Source: Acrasis kona (taxonomy: Eukaryota; Heterolobosea; Eutetramitea; Acrasida; Acrasidae). From it: DNA of 34,001 nt. Positions 19,258 through 28,352 of this stretch are shown in pieces. The DNA is taken from positions 1-34,001 of the forward strand of contig JAOPGA020001630.1 of assembly GCA_026419775.2 (NCBI GenBank). The letters are read 5' to 3'. Position 1 is the stretch's first letter. The number at the start of each line of letters is the position of its first letter. A model generated the notes under the pieces. That model did not search any database. It had not been told where the DNA came from and worked only from the letters and a program-made list of their open reading frames with translations. Made by a program: the position numbers and the translations under genes.

Positions 19258-19264
19258 TATAAAA
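19258..19264 (+). promoter_or_regulatory. Possible TATA box
   Basis: TATAAAA lies about 120 bases before the ATG of the surface-protein gene at 19385. The motif is common in AT-rich DNA, so support is weak. Confidence 0.25.
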
Positions 19265-19384
19265 TGCAGCCTTTTTAAATTCTATCAGTCAAATGTCATT
19301 ATGTCAAAGCAAATAACTGACAATTTCACCCGTTTTAAAATGAAAACAGGAAACAAAAAAAACAATTATCCAAAACAATAAAAG

Positions 19385-21529
19385 ATGAGGTGTGCTATTG
19401 CTTATGCACTGTTATTGCTTGTTATAACATGCTATGCACAACAATACCAACCTTATCCTAAGGGTATTATATTGCAAGTCGATGTGATTGCAGTGTCTGG
19501 GTGGAGTGTGAACCAATCGCAGATTGCGAACAGCTTTTTGGACTTTGTAGAGGCCTGTGTAAATAGGACATCCCCATATAACATTCCCTTGTGGTTCATT
19601 ATACCAAGATACTTTGACTCATCGCCTGTTATTATACAGCGCAATGGTGTCAATAAGACTCTTAATGCATGGGTTCAAGACAAGGCCAACGTTATCATTC
19701 AGGATTACACAAAGACCAACTACATCGCAGACATACAAGGAGAGATGACATATTCAAACACCTCAAGAACTAAAGTCAGAGCATTGCTTGATGCGACATC
19801 GATCTTCACTAATGACGCCCCATCACTAGAAGTCGCCATTAACGAGATTACAAAAAACTTCGCCCCACAGTTTCCAAACACGTTTGACGGAACAGCCATA
19901 GACAATTATGTATCTTGGAACAGTTCAAACCCACAACCCTCAAATCAAACAAGAGACCTAATGGTTCGCCAAAGAACAGTGGCCACTGTACAATCCGAAC
20001 AAGATGCATTGTTTGCATTTTTGAACAAAACCCGTACATACAGAAGCATTTACCTACAAAGCCAGAACTTGCTTGACGTAAGCTTCTCCACGCTGAGGGA
20101 CTTTATTGGTTACATTAAAGGAAACTGCTCTGTTGACGTTGAGTTTTATGGAGCAGATCCAGAATGGGCCGGAAGCAGAAGAAATCAAGGTATTGCCATG
20201 GTAAACTCTGCTGTCAATTTAATTAACCAGATGAAGCCATATTGTGGAGGTTATGATGCTCTTTCACCAAATGTCTGTAATGGAAGAGGTGTGTGCATCG
20301 CTACAAATTCATGCGTTTGTAATGCAGGATACCAAGGAAGAGATTGCGAGCTAACACCTACCCTCACACCTACACCAACCATAACCCCAACTCCTACACC
20401 AACCCCAACACCTACTCCCACGCCAACCATAACACCAACTCAAACACCTACTCCAACGCGTACTTCAACACCAACACCTACCCCCTCACCAACTCAATCA
20501 CCAACCCTAACACCTACCTCAACGCGTACTTCGACACCTACACCAACTCAAACACCAACACCTACACCTACACCAACATTTACTACAAATCCAACATCAA
20601 CTTTGACTGCAACATCAACACCTACTTTTACATCAACTTCTGCAATCACTTCCACTCCTGGTTTTACATCAACTAGCGCAGCAACTCCAACCCCTACTTT
20701 AACAAGCACATTATCCTCAACTCCATCCTCAACAACCGTATCAACAAATACACCAGCACCAGGACCAAGTACTCCTTCAACTACAACACCCACTCCTACA
20801 TCAACATCAAATTCCACCACCACTCCAACACCAACACCCACCCCTACATCAACACCAACACCCACTCCAGCATCAACACCAACACCCACTCCAACCATAT
20901 CCGCACCTACATTCTTCCCACAAACACCCACTCCATCACCCACATCAACACCCACATCAACACCCACATCAATCATTACAACATCAATCCCAACACCTCC
21001 TCAATCACAAACTACCGTAACAGTTACATTATCAGGAGAACCAACCATCGTAGGAACCATCCCATCCGATCCAATCGCATCATTTACATCATTCACATTA
21101 TTCACCGGTAATAACGGAAATGCATCTGTTACTTTGAAATCACCTACTTTGACGACTGGCACCTCATCTACCATCCTCTCTGCGAAATTATCAATCAAGA
21201 TTACAAAATGCGATGGTGCGTCCACCATTAGAGTTGAAATTTATTCGAATGGAGTTTTGATCGGAAATGTAGATGGGGTGATTAATGGACCTGGATCATT
21301 TGATTTTGATGTGACCGAAATGATCAAGAAGATTTCGAGGAGGAGAGCTATTGGTGATGCTACGTTTGGAATGAAATCGTTAACTCCTGAAAATGCAATT
21401 TATGTCGCGAAGGATTCGATTGCTCTTGATGTGACGTCGAAATCAAATGTTGTGAATTCTACTAGCAGAACTCAAACTAGCGTGATTGTTACTTTGTTGT
21501 GCATATTTATTTGTTTATTAATAAACTAG
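19385..21529 (+). CDS. Secreted or surface-anchored Thr/Pro-rich protein with EGF-like domain
   Basis: The 714-aa product begins with a signal peptide (about residues 1-18, [11 protein letters not shown]). A ~270-residue globular region ([20 protein letters not shown]..., several N-glycosylation sites) comes next, followed by one EGF-like module ([19 protein letters not shown], about 299-322). A long mucin-like stalk of TPT/TPTPT repeats covers about 325-540. A C-terminal globular domain contains [20 protein letters not shown], and the protein ends in a hydrophobic tail ([15 protein letters not shown]) with almost nothing after it, which fits a GPI-anchor signal or tail anchor. A role in adhesion or the cell coat is inference. 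Upstream of the ATG is AT-rich sequence. Confidence 0.85.
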   Translation: MRCAIAYALLLLVITCYAQQYQPYPKGIILQVDVIAVSGWSVNQSQIANSFLDFVEACVNRTSPYNIPLWFIIPRYFDSSPVIIQRNGVNKTLNAWVQDKANVIIQDYTKTNYIADIQGEMTYSNTSRTKVRALLDATSIFTNDAPSLEVAINEITKNFAPQFPNTFDGTAIDNYVSWNSSNPQPSNQTRDLMVRQRTVATVQSEQDALFAFLNKTRTYRSIYLQSQNLLDVSFSTLRDFIGYIKGNCSVDVEFYGADPEWAGSRRNQGIAMVNSAVNLINQMKPYCGGYDALSPNVCNGRGVCIATNSCVCNAGYQGRDCELTPTLTPTPTITPTPTPTPTPTPTPTITPTQTPTPTRTSTPTPTPSPTQSPTLTPTSTRTSTPTPTQTPTPTPTPTFTTNPTSTLTATSTPTFTSTSAITSTPGFTSTSAATPTPTLTSTLSSTPSSTTVSTNTPAPGPSTPSTTTPTPTSTSNSTTTPTPTPTPTSTPTPTPASTPTPTPTISAPTFFPQTPTPSPTSTPTSTPTSIITTSIPTPPQSQTTVTVTLSGEPTIVGTIPSDPIASFTSFTLFTGNNGNASVTLKSPTLTTGTSSTILSAKLSIKITKCDGASTIRVEIYSNGVLIGNVDGVINGPGSFDFDVTEMIKKISRRRAIGDATFGMKSLTPENAIYVAKDSIALDVTSKSNVVNSTSRTQTSVIVTLLCIFICLLIN
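20357..20985 (+). repeat. Thr/Pro-encoding minisatellite within the surface-protein gene
   Basis: Degenerate tandem ACACCTAC/CCAACA units, nearly free of G on the plus strand, encode the TP-rich stalk. The same low complexity produces long Val/Gly-rich open frames on the minus strand, which are not genes. Such tracts usually vary in length between strains. Confidence 0.85.
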
Positions 21530-21682
21530 TTTTTTTTGTTAAATTTTTTGTGATTGTTTAGAGGGGTAATTGGAATTGTAAATGTGTAAAATTCTTTTTG
21601 AATGTGTTGTATTTATGTGCAGGATAGAATTGAAATTAAAGTTAAATTTCTTTTTATTGTCTAAACAAAAAGATGGAATCCA

Positions 21683-22195
21683 TCATAATGTTTGTTGTGA
21701 AAGGAAATCTTTAACTGTTTGAACAATAATTTGGTGGTCTTGGTCTTGTTTGAGTCCGCTAACTACGATTACTGCGACAACACCTTCCACATTCTTGACT
21801 TTGACTGGCCATCCACCTCCATGAATCGCATATTGACCGGCAGTTTCACCAAGGCCATATTTGGCTGCAAATGATGTTTCATTACCTTGAAACTTATTAT
21901 GCATAAACCATGTACTGGTGTTGAACCTTAGCACGGTTTTCTTTTTACGTGCAACCCAACTATCATTGTCTGGGGACACACCAGATTTTGTTGCTGTATG
22001 AAATAATACTGTAGAACTGGCAAGCGATATATCAACAACAGCAGGGCTTGAGAATCCTAATAGACGTGATCTCAGCATCGTTCCTAATGACCAAGCATCC
22101 TCAACTGTGAATGACGTAAATTCCAACGATTTATCAACTTCTTCAATAGTTTTAAGTTCGAGGGGAGCGTCTGACAGCTTGAATTGTTCTGGCAT
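21683..22195 (-). CDS. UPF0303/YBR137W-like protein (heme-degrading-domain family)
   Basis: This 170-aa protein matches the UPF0303 (HbpS/GlcG-like, PF03928-type) family along its whole length: FTVEDAWSLGTMLRSRLL, VVDISLASSTVLFHTATKSG, DNDSWVARKKKTVLRFNTST, YAIHGGGWPV, VAVIVVSGLKQDQDHQIIV. Length and motif order are as usual for the family. Yeast Ybr137w is a cytosolic decamer linked to the GET tail-anchored-protein pathway; bacterial relatives include heme-binding proteins. There is no targeting signal, so cytosolic location is inferred. It is convergent with the surface-protein gene, 153 bases away. Confidence 0.88.
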   Translation of the reverse strand: MPEQFKLSDAPLELKTIEEVDKSLEFTSFTVEDAWSLGTMLRSRLLGFSSPAVVDISLASSTVLFHTATKSGVSPDNDSWVARKKKTVLRFNTSTWFMHNKFQGNETSFAAKYGLGETAGQYAIHGGGWPVKVKNVEGVVAVIVVSGLKQDQDHQIIVQTVKDFLSQQTL

Positions 22196-22328
22196 AATTT
22201 GTCTTCTTCACGTTGAATCGGAGAAATGAGTGGAGTTGTTGTATTAATAGATATACCAGTTCTCCGTTGATATGGAACAATCTTTATCTTGATAAAAGTT
22301 ATTGTTGTAAAACCTCATGTCAGGATAA

Positions 22329-22541
22329 AACTGTTACTTTCAAGTAGCAGTAATAAGCGAATTAATTGATTCTCTATCTAATGGTGTGGACCGTTATGAC
22401 CGTACAAATGAAGCAATAAAGGATTCTAATAAGAGAAGGGTGCACCAACAACTGCTTGCAAAGACACACTGCGGACAAAATGCTACGAATTCAGTGCTGA
22501 TGTATTTCGCATGTAGATTTACTGTTTTCCTCCCTAATTAA
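22329..22541 (+). other. Possible coding exon without ATG start
   Basis: A 70-codon open stretch reads VAVISELIDSLSNGVDRY..., then RTNEAIKDSNKRRVHQQL and NSVLMYFACRF to TAA at 22539. The amino-acid make-up is protein-like, but there is no start and no recognised family. The remainder of 22196-22577 shows nothing else. Confidence 0.25.
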
Positions 22542-22577
22542 TTATATTAGTAGAATAGATATTATTTTACATCAATA

Positions 22578-22651
22578 GCGGGTTTAGCGCAGTCGGTTAG
22601 CGCGTAGGTCTCATAATCCTAAGGTCATGAGTTCGATTCTCATAATCCGCA
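22578..22651 (+). tRNA. tRNA-Met (CAT), elongator type
   Basis: The acceptor GCGGGTT pairs with AATCCGC (one G-U), the D-stem is GCGC/GCGC with an ordinary AGTCGGTTA loop, the anticodon loop is CTCATAA, the T-arm is ATGAG/CTCAT and the discriminator is A. The T-T mismatch closing the anticodon loop also occurs in other eukaryotic elongator tRNA-Met genes. It has no intron and a standard length of 74. A TTTTTT run follows at about 22657. It is a useful contrast to the two tRNAs here with enlarged D-loops. Confidence 0.93.
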
Positions 22652-23059
22652 TTTGTTTTTTGTTTCGGAATGTTTTCGTGGACTGTGTAACTTTAATAAC
22701 ATTTTTCGGGCATCAGTGTTGTGTTTTGAGGTGCAATCTGTACTAATTGAACGTAAAGAGACATTCAAACAACCGGTCCTCGTACAATTTGAATTGTATC
22801 ATAAAACCTTCAACATGTAAATTATACTTTGAATAAAATTACCTGGATTAGACCGGCTGTACTAAGAACAGTTAGTGAGGCAAAAGGTATATAAAATGTT
22901 GTTATTTGTTTTTACCAAATACATCTATCTACTCTTCACTTTACAGTACTTCGCTATCCTCGACACTTGTACGCTGTTTAACCTTTATTGTATCCATATT
23001 GTTTTGATTATGTGCATTCTTGCGGAGTTGAGTAACGTTCTCAGTTTTGGTGCAGAAGG
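22652..23059. other. Intergenic region
   Basis: AT-rich spacer after tRNA-Met. The plus-strand frame from 22875 that enters the next gene antisense starts with hydrophobic low-complexity sequence, and I do not consider it a gene. Nothing else is seen. Confidence 0.4.
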
Positions 23060-23824
23060 TTATGACCAAAACACATGTTCTGAGGGTGCGCCATTGAGAT
23101 CGATGGGTGAGAACTCCGCTAGCTCAGCGTTGAGGTCGATAGTTGGTTCTGTCACTTCATCATTTAGATCGATAGGAGACTCAGCATTCAAGTTGACAGG
23201 AGGTTCCATCGGTTCGTCTGGATTAACATGGTTTAGTTTCGCCCTCTTTGGTTCCTGTCCATGGTTGCCGTCAGAACTGCGCTTGCGAGTGTCAGGATTC
23301 CAGTGTAGTTGATCTATGAGGCCATGGCGATGTAACAAGGCACGGTCCAAAAGAGTGCTTCGGTTAGCTTTTACATAAGCGTAGTCGAATGTTGGAAATG
23401 GGATGTCGTAAAAGATCCGTTCGCCAAGTCCACGATACACTTTGGTGTAATCGAAACGAAATGGATCGCGCATCATTTCCTTGATGTTTGTGTAGTCCTT
23501 TGCCAACGGTCCTACTCTGTAGAATAACGTTGAAGGATCTTTCCTGAACCCGCTGTTGTTGGTAGAGTTACGGTTAACCACATCGCAGGCATACATGTTT
23601 CCAGCGCAACGAGATGGTGTAGGCATTAGTGATTCAGGGCTACTGCATACTGGGAACTGCGTGAGCAAGGTGTACTTTTCTACACCCTTCGATTTGATCT
23701 TCAAGACCCCTAACAGACGACCTACATACTTGAGCCCATGGTTTGATGCAGTGGGTGTGTAGTACAGCAGTATGCCACCCTGCTTTTCGTTCAGCGGTAT
23801 GAATGTAGGCTCCGTGGCTTTCAT
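23060..23824 (-). CDS. Unrecognised 254-aa protein with C-terminal DLN repeats
   Basis: A complete frame from an ATG at 23824 with no close match that I recognise. The N-terminal ~160 residues look globular (GGILLYYTPTASNHGLKYVG, RLLGVLKIKSKGVEKYTLLT, FRFDYTKVYRGLGERIFYDI). A basic nuclear-localisation-like patch follows (PDTRKRSS, EPKRAKLNH, about 177-197). The C-terminal ~55 residues repeat a motif four to five times: PVNLNAE, PIDLNDE, TIDLNAE, PIDLNGA. The last copy fits DLNxxP, the plant EAR repressor motif, but that is probably chance. A nuclear role is possible from the basic patch; function is otherwise unknown. Confidence 0.7.
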   Translation of the reverse strand: MKATEPTFIPLNEKQGGILLYYTPTASNHGLKYVGRLLGVLKIKSKGVEKYTLLTQFPVCSSPESLMPTPSRCAGNMYACDVVNRNSTNNSGFRKDPSTLFYRVGPLAKDYTNIKEMMRDPFRFDYTKVYRGLGERIFYDIPFPTFDYAYVKANRSTLLDRALLHRHGLIDQLHWNPDTRKRSSDGNHGQEPKRAKLNHVNPDEPMEPPVNLNAESPIDLNDEVTEPTIDLNAELAEFSPIDLNGAPSEHVFWS

Positions 23825-24111
23825 CTATTGTTGATATTAATCTCCGGCGGTAAAAATAGCTTGATTGTTGACAATAATACTCCTCAACGATTATATTTTT
23901 CGCTAAGGGACATACCTTCTTTCATGATGAATACTTCTCTACTTCCTTATGAATAGAATTTTGGTTTTGCAAAAATTTCGAAAATATGGTTGTCTGATAT
24001 ATTGTATTGGTCAATGAGTTTTGCAAAACGTTCGAAATCAAAAATTAGTAATCAAGCAATCAGCGTGCGGAGGGAATTGAATAACTAGCGGAAACTTCAA
24101 AAATTTATTAG

Positions 24112-24318
24112 GGTACAAAAACAACAAATAATTTCATTCCTAGGCTTAACAGTTCACTCCATAATGAAAAGGTTAGGAATTGTGATACTATGGATTTCCA
24201 TTTGAATCGAATGGAAAAGATTAAACAAGATCTATCAAGTAAACTTAACATGAGAACGAATGATCTTCCTTTCTACATGGACGCCAGGGCCGAAGAAGGT
24301 GATGGGGAGGATTATTGA
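24112..24318 (+). other. Possible terminal exon or small ORF
   Basis: Immediately after TTTATTAG (a plausible splice acceptor) a 68-codon frame reads GTKTTNNFIPRLN..., with an internal ATG at 24189 giving MDFHLNRMEKIKQDLSSKLN and ending in RAEEGDGEDY-stop. The helical, charged composition looks genuine. No upstream exon was identified in 23825-24110, which is otherwise featureless. Confidence 0.35.
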
Positions 24319-24384
24319 ATGATATATATCAAAAATGTCAAATCAAGAGTCTTCTTCAACTAATGATAGTCGTCCAAAAAACAT

Positions 24385-24469
24385 CGCCCACCGAGGGGCT
24401 CGAACCCTCGACCACAAGATTAAGAGTCTTGCGCTCTACCGAATACTCAAGAATCTGAGCTAGACGGGC
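24385..24469 (-). tRNA. tRNA-Lys (CTT) with extended D-loop
   Basis: The minus strand gives acceptor GCCCGTC/GGTGGGC, D-stem GCTC/GAGC, anticodon arm CAAGA-CTCTTAA-TCTTG (CTT), T-arm GAGGG-TTCGAGC-CCCTC and discriminator G, all matching eukaryotic tRNA-Lys. The gene is 85 nt instead of 73: the D-loop is AG, then ATTCTTGAGTAT, then TCGGTA. Removing those 12 bases restores a textbook sequence. The insertion splits the box A promoter core. No intron is present at the usual 37/38 site. A TTTTTT terminator follows on the minus strand. Confidence 0.9.
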
Positions 24470-24549
24470 GTATGCTTACAACTTCATAGTTTTAATTATA
24501 GATATATGATTTTGTAATAAATTCCAACTATTTTATTTGATGTTTTAAT

Positions 24550-25572
24550 TTATAACCATCCAAGAACAACAACAAACGCCGGTAAACTTCCGATGACTGC
24601 TCTATTTATCCACCAGCAATAAGGTTGCATCACATCATAAGGGCGATTGTGCTCTGTTTCTTTGGCAGTCTTGAAAGCGCAATCCCAAAGGTAATTTATC
24701 CAGTCATCAATATGCTTCATGTATATTCCGCTTGAACTAAAATCTTGGTACACTGTATCATGGTTGTGGTTGTGGTGTCTGTGATGGTCAGCACCGTTCG
24801 CAATCAGGCCACACTTTTCGCATATCCTCAAGATATATTCAAATACTGCCATTCTGCTATGGCTTATGTGTTGCCATAAGTGAGCATAAGGAAGTAGTAG
24901 TGCTCCCAATTCATATCCAAAGAAGAATAAGCCACAAATTGGATTCAACAGCATAAAGAATAAAACAATCATGATCCTCTCCTTTTTCGCCAACAGAGAA
25001 TATCCATCCCAATGTGCAGCAACCACGTTGATGGTTCCTTTTGGATTATGATACGAAAGTTCAGGGAACCAATTGTTTTTGAAAGAGTGATGATGGTGAT
25101 AGAATGCATAATAAAAGATAGGATGTTGTTCTGACCAGCGTTCATTATCCAACTTTATATTTTCATACTCTAAAAACATGGCATGAGATGCAGTGTGGGA
25201 GGAGACAAACAATAACTGAAGAGCCACCATCCCAGAGGCAATCAAGAGAATCGCTGCAACTAGAGAAGGTAGGTTCACATGATCGTAGCATAAATAAATT
25301 GAGAAGATACCAAAAGTCATGACAAGCATCACCCACAGTATCATGGTTGTTTTATTTCGACTCATAAAACCAAATGCAGGAGCATTCTGTTCTGAACGTT
25401 GTACAATTCTTTTGAACTCTTTTTGTTGCTCTTGATCTAGATTACAGTGCTTCCTATTGATTACAGGCATAGATTTCTTTGATGCACTAGACTTTTTCAC
25501 TAACCTTGCTTCTTTCACAAATGGGTCGTCTGCAAAAGAAGACCCGATTAGTTCGAAGTGCACTCTCTGCAT
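24550..25572 (-). CDS. Kua/PEDS1 (TMEM189)-like lipid desaturase
   Basis: A 340-aa membrane protein from an ATG at 25572. Two hydrophobic segments (about 78-125) precede the first His box (SSHTASHAM), and HHHHSF follows. After another hydrophobic stretch come HLWQHISHS and HHRHHNHNHDTVY, then DDWINYLWD. The spacing W.H.SH ... HH..HH..H ... W.N matches the Kua/TMEM189/CarF desaturase family (PF10520-type). In animals and myxobacteria that family introduces the vinyl-ether double bond of plasmalogens in the ER or bacterial membrane. The substrate here is inferred from family only. The cytosolic N-terminus (~70 residues, Lys/Ser-rich) is longer than usual. A final hydrophobic segment ends the chain. 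Confidence 0.82.
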   Translation of the reverse strand: MQRVHFELIGSSFADDPFVKEARLVKKSSASKKSMPVINRKHCNLDQEQQKEFKRIVQRSEQNAPAFGFMSRNKTTMILWVMLVMTFGIFSIYLCYDHVNLPSLVAAILLIASGMVALQLLFVSSHTASHAMFLEYENIKLDNERWSEQHPIFYYAFYHHHHSFKNNWFPELSYHNPKGTINVVAAHWDGYSLLAKKERIMIVLFFMLLNPICGLFFFGYELGALLLPYAHLWQHISHSRMAVFEYILRICEKCGLIANGADHHRHHNHNHDTVYQDFSSSGIYMKHIDDWINYLWDCAFKTAKETEHNRPYDVMQPYCWWINRAVIGSLPAFVVVLGWL

Positions 25573-25831
25573 TGAACCGTTTTGATTGCTTTGTTATGGC
25601 CGCATGCGGTCAATATCTTGATTGTAATTAGTTTTTTGTAATTTCGGAAATTAATAAACTGACATTGGTTTGTATTATGGAAGCTTTTATAGTCTGATCT
25701 CAAAGCTTCGACCGGGCATGCTCTGTCCATTGGATGAAAACAATAACGACAAACGGATCCCCGACATCAAAACTAGATCCAGAGTCCTTCTTACCAGACA
25801 GCAGCGGACACACCAACATATGATCAATCCA

Positions 25832-26613
25832 ACAAGTACTCATCAAATACTTTTGAACAACAACACATTACAAACAAGACATCACCATGCCGCACAACAT
25901 TTCAAATCTGAGCATACCAACATGTATATCACCCTTACATCAGATCAAACATACATTATCATTAATCGCATTACACTTTCCCTCACGATCTTCAACAAAC
26001 AATCACAAGATCAACAAACACATTAAAAGCCATTACGCACACAGTCACTTGTAACAAGATCAACATCAAACTCCGCACGGCTACAAAAGATTAATCCGAC
26101 ATGGTCGTCCCATTAATCCTATTTCGTCACCAACCTCCAAGAGTATTTTCTCCAATTAATCCAATGTCGCCGCCAACTGAGTATGAGCAGTAGCCTTTGC
26201 ACATTACATCTCAAACGTAAGTAAATGCATTTTTAATTCACTAATGGTAGAGTCTAGCAAGATGGATGACATTTTCAATACATACCCTTCACTTTGTTGT
26301 GACAACATGAAAATGATAACAATCAATCCAACCATATTACAACTTTCAATCAAGGAGAAAACTTTGACCATCAACAGTTTTGGGATTGGATCAGCACAAT
26401 TACAAGTCGTCCCGTACATTTAAATCATTTTGTCATCACGAAGGAACGACAGCACACCTCGAGAGATTCGTTACAAGATACTTTGAACGTTTGAACGGAA
26501 GAGTACAAGCAGAAGAACATTATGGATGCAACATTTTAATGATACCGCAAGAGGAGTGTGGATTGAATTATACTTTTAGACTCATTGGTGTAAATACTAT
26601 GAGGCAACTATGA
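25832..26613 (+). repeat. Gene-like dispersed repeat, copy A
   Basis: This shares three blocks, in order, with 31862-33190: 25832-26285 (starts ACAAGTACTCATCAAAT, ends GATGGATGACATTTTCAA), about 26340-26370 (TCAAGGAGAAAACTTTGA) and 26438-26610. A short ORF (26262-26423) starts MDDIFNTY, as in the other copy. The last block encodes TTAHLERFVTRYFERLNGR... and FRLIGVNTMRQL, also conserved in the other copy. Protein-level conservation suggests a multi-exon gene family or the coding part of an unknown element. It matches no known family. The copy ends about 90 bases before the GH31 fragment. Confidence 0.6.
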
Positions 26614-26689
26614 CCGTTGACTTTTGATTTTTTAATTTCAAAAAAAGACATAATATACAGGTGTGTTCTCTCAAAAAAAAACTTATACT

Positions 26690-27360
26690 TCAGTTGGAAA
26701 AATAAATCAATACAGATGTAGGGTATACAGCTGATATCACTACAAGAGGGAAGGTAAGTAGAACGATTCCAATAAATTTCTCAACATGCGCACATCCGAG
26801 ACGATCTTCCACTCGATACCATATGGAACGACATTGATTACATGCAGGTATGCAAAATCCATCACCACCACTCGCTCTCTTAAGGATTACAAGGGTTTTA
26901 CTTTCGATAAGGATCGTTACCCAGAGGATCAAATGAGACAATTTGTGTATAAACTTTACGCCAACAATCAACAATACATTGTAATCGTCGATCAAGGAAT
27001 TGAAAAGCAATATCGCGCGTATGACGAAGGCGTGAGGGATTCCATCTTTATCAAGAGAAGCGACAACAAGACGGATATTGTCAATAAAGTATGGCCTGGA
27101 CTCTGTACGTTCCCAGATTTTACCAATCCAAAATTACTGAGACCGATTGGTTTCGGATTTTCCGATCGATGGTCTATGGTTTGACATGAACTAGCAGAGT
27201 GTATTTTGTGATGGAGAATGTTATCGCGATGAATCCGATCCAAATATCAAAAATAAATTCTCCCACAAGAATCCTCCCTATGTACCTGGGAGTCAATTCG
27301 GAGGAAATTTAATTCGAGTACTTTGAGTAGCGATGCAATCTACTCACTCGATCGGATCCA
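26690..27360 (+). pseudogene. Glycoside hydrolase family 31 (alpha-glucosidase) fragment
   Basis: GH31 landmarks occur in order: LPLDTIWNDIDYM (26806-26844), DYKGFTFDKDRYPEDQ (from 26885), QFVYKLYANNQQYIVIVDQG, YDEGVRDSIFIK, VWPGLCTFPDFTNPK (to about 27133), DGLWFDMN (27168-27191), CDGEC (27207-27221) and NPPYVPG (27270-27290). A 37-base GT-AG intron (26848-26884) separates the first two, and an AAG|GTAAGT donor lies at 26754. The block holding the catalytic Asp (DMN) is in another frame from the preceding part. In-frame TGA and TAG codons lie before and after it. The N- and C-terminal domains are absent. This is a dead piece of a host lysosomal or secreted glucosidase gene. Confidence 0.72.
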
Positions 27361-27513
27361 ATTATGATTGTATCTGGATTATTATGCATCGATAGCTTGT
27401 ATTTGACCAAGTCAAGTGTACAGATCAAACGGATTTAGAATTTTTAAAAAATTGATTTTGATTGTTTATTAATTTCTTCTTTGTGACAAAGACAAATCAT
27501 TAATAACCGGTGG

Positions 27514-27715
27514 AACCGATGGTACCGAATTTCCATTTGGACCGCTCGATGTGTTTTCAAAGCAAATAGTGAACATGAGCAATCACCTTCTTGGTGATTT
27601 GTATATATTATTTTAGTGTATGGTAACTCATCAATGACTATTGACGGGGGTTTTGTAAACTACCAATAAACTTTCAGGCTTGATCCCTGTTTTATAAAAA
27701 ACCGATGGTACCGAA
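27514..27715. repeat. 16-bp direct repeats around a ~170-bp segment
   Basis: AACCGATGGTACCGAA occurs at 27514-27529 and 27700-27715. The enclosed segment contains a perfect 7-bp hairpin (AATCACC-TTCTT-GGTGATT, 27581-27599) and ends in TTTTATAAAAA. This could be a target duplication around a small A-tailed insertion, or a simple local duplication. Confidence 0.35.
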
Positions 27716-28212
27716 GGATCAGCAAAATGACGAGCAAATTGTGTTAGATTCTCGCAAAAGATTACCAGAAGCGTCAATGCAAGATCAAGAACAACCCAAC
27801 AAAAGGCAACGAACACACGAAGAATTAAAAGATAAAGTCGTGGAGCCAACGTCAGAGGTTCAAAAACTTCAGGAGCAGATATCAATTCTACATGCAGGAC
27901 GGTGAAATTAAGATACTGCAATACAGACTTCATTGTCAACACCGAGGACTACATGCAGTTTAGGGAGTCCAATCAAAATCCGACAATTGTATCACTGTAT
28001 TGCGCTATGGTTGGAATTGATATTTCGGAATATTACATGATGAAAATAGTGCCAAATACAAATTCACCGAGGAGCAAGTCGAAAGTCTAAAAGAAGAGCT
28101 AAGATCCAATCACCCGAAATTCTTGAATGAACCCAATCTTAATGCCATTATTGGGGATGCTGCAACGGCGGCGAGGACCAAAAGAGCAAAGAAAAGGGGC
28201 TCACCTGAATAA
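27705..28212 (+). CDS. Possible small multi-exon gene, coiled-coil start
   Basis: Three coding-like stretches in different frames lie in a row. The first is 27705-27905: a polar start, then a coiled coil EVQKLQEQISILHAG. The second is in 27902-27996 (TDFIVNTEDYMQFRESNQNP). The third is 28050-28212 (AKYKFTEEQVESLKEELRSN, NLNAIIGDAATAARTKRAKK, stop at 28210). A 53-base GT-AG intron (27997-28049) joins the second to the third in frame. I could not find a good junction between the first and second, so a frameshift is possible. The basic C-terminus is lysine/arginine-rich. No family is recognised. Confidence 0.4.
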
Positions 28213-28352
28213 AAAAATTTCGAAAAGTCTGTTTTTTAATATGTGGGTCTTGGTTTACCCTTGGTGTTTAGGGTTAGAATTTTATGGATTGACAGTTCAA
28301 TTTTAAAAATCAACTCAAACCATTTTATTCCGGGAATTTAATCGGTAATAAT

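Noticed and set aside
20548-20976. Minus-strand Val/Gly-rich open frame
   Set aside because: It is the complement of the Thr/Pro minisatellite in the surface-protein gene; the composition is forced by the repeat.
22875-23312. Plus-strand 145-codon ORF with a hydrophobic start
   Set aside because: Its second half is antisense to the better-supported 23060-23824 gene, and its first half is low-complexity hydrophobic sequence.
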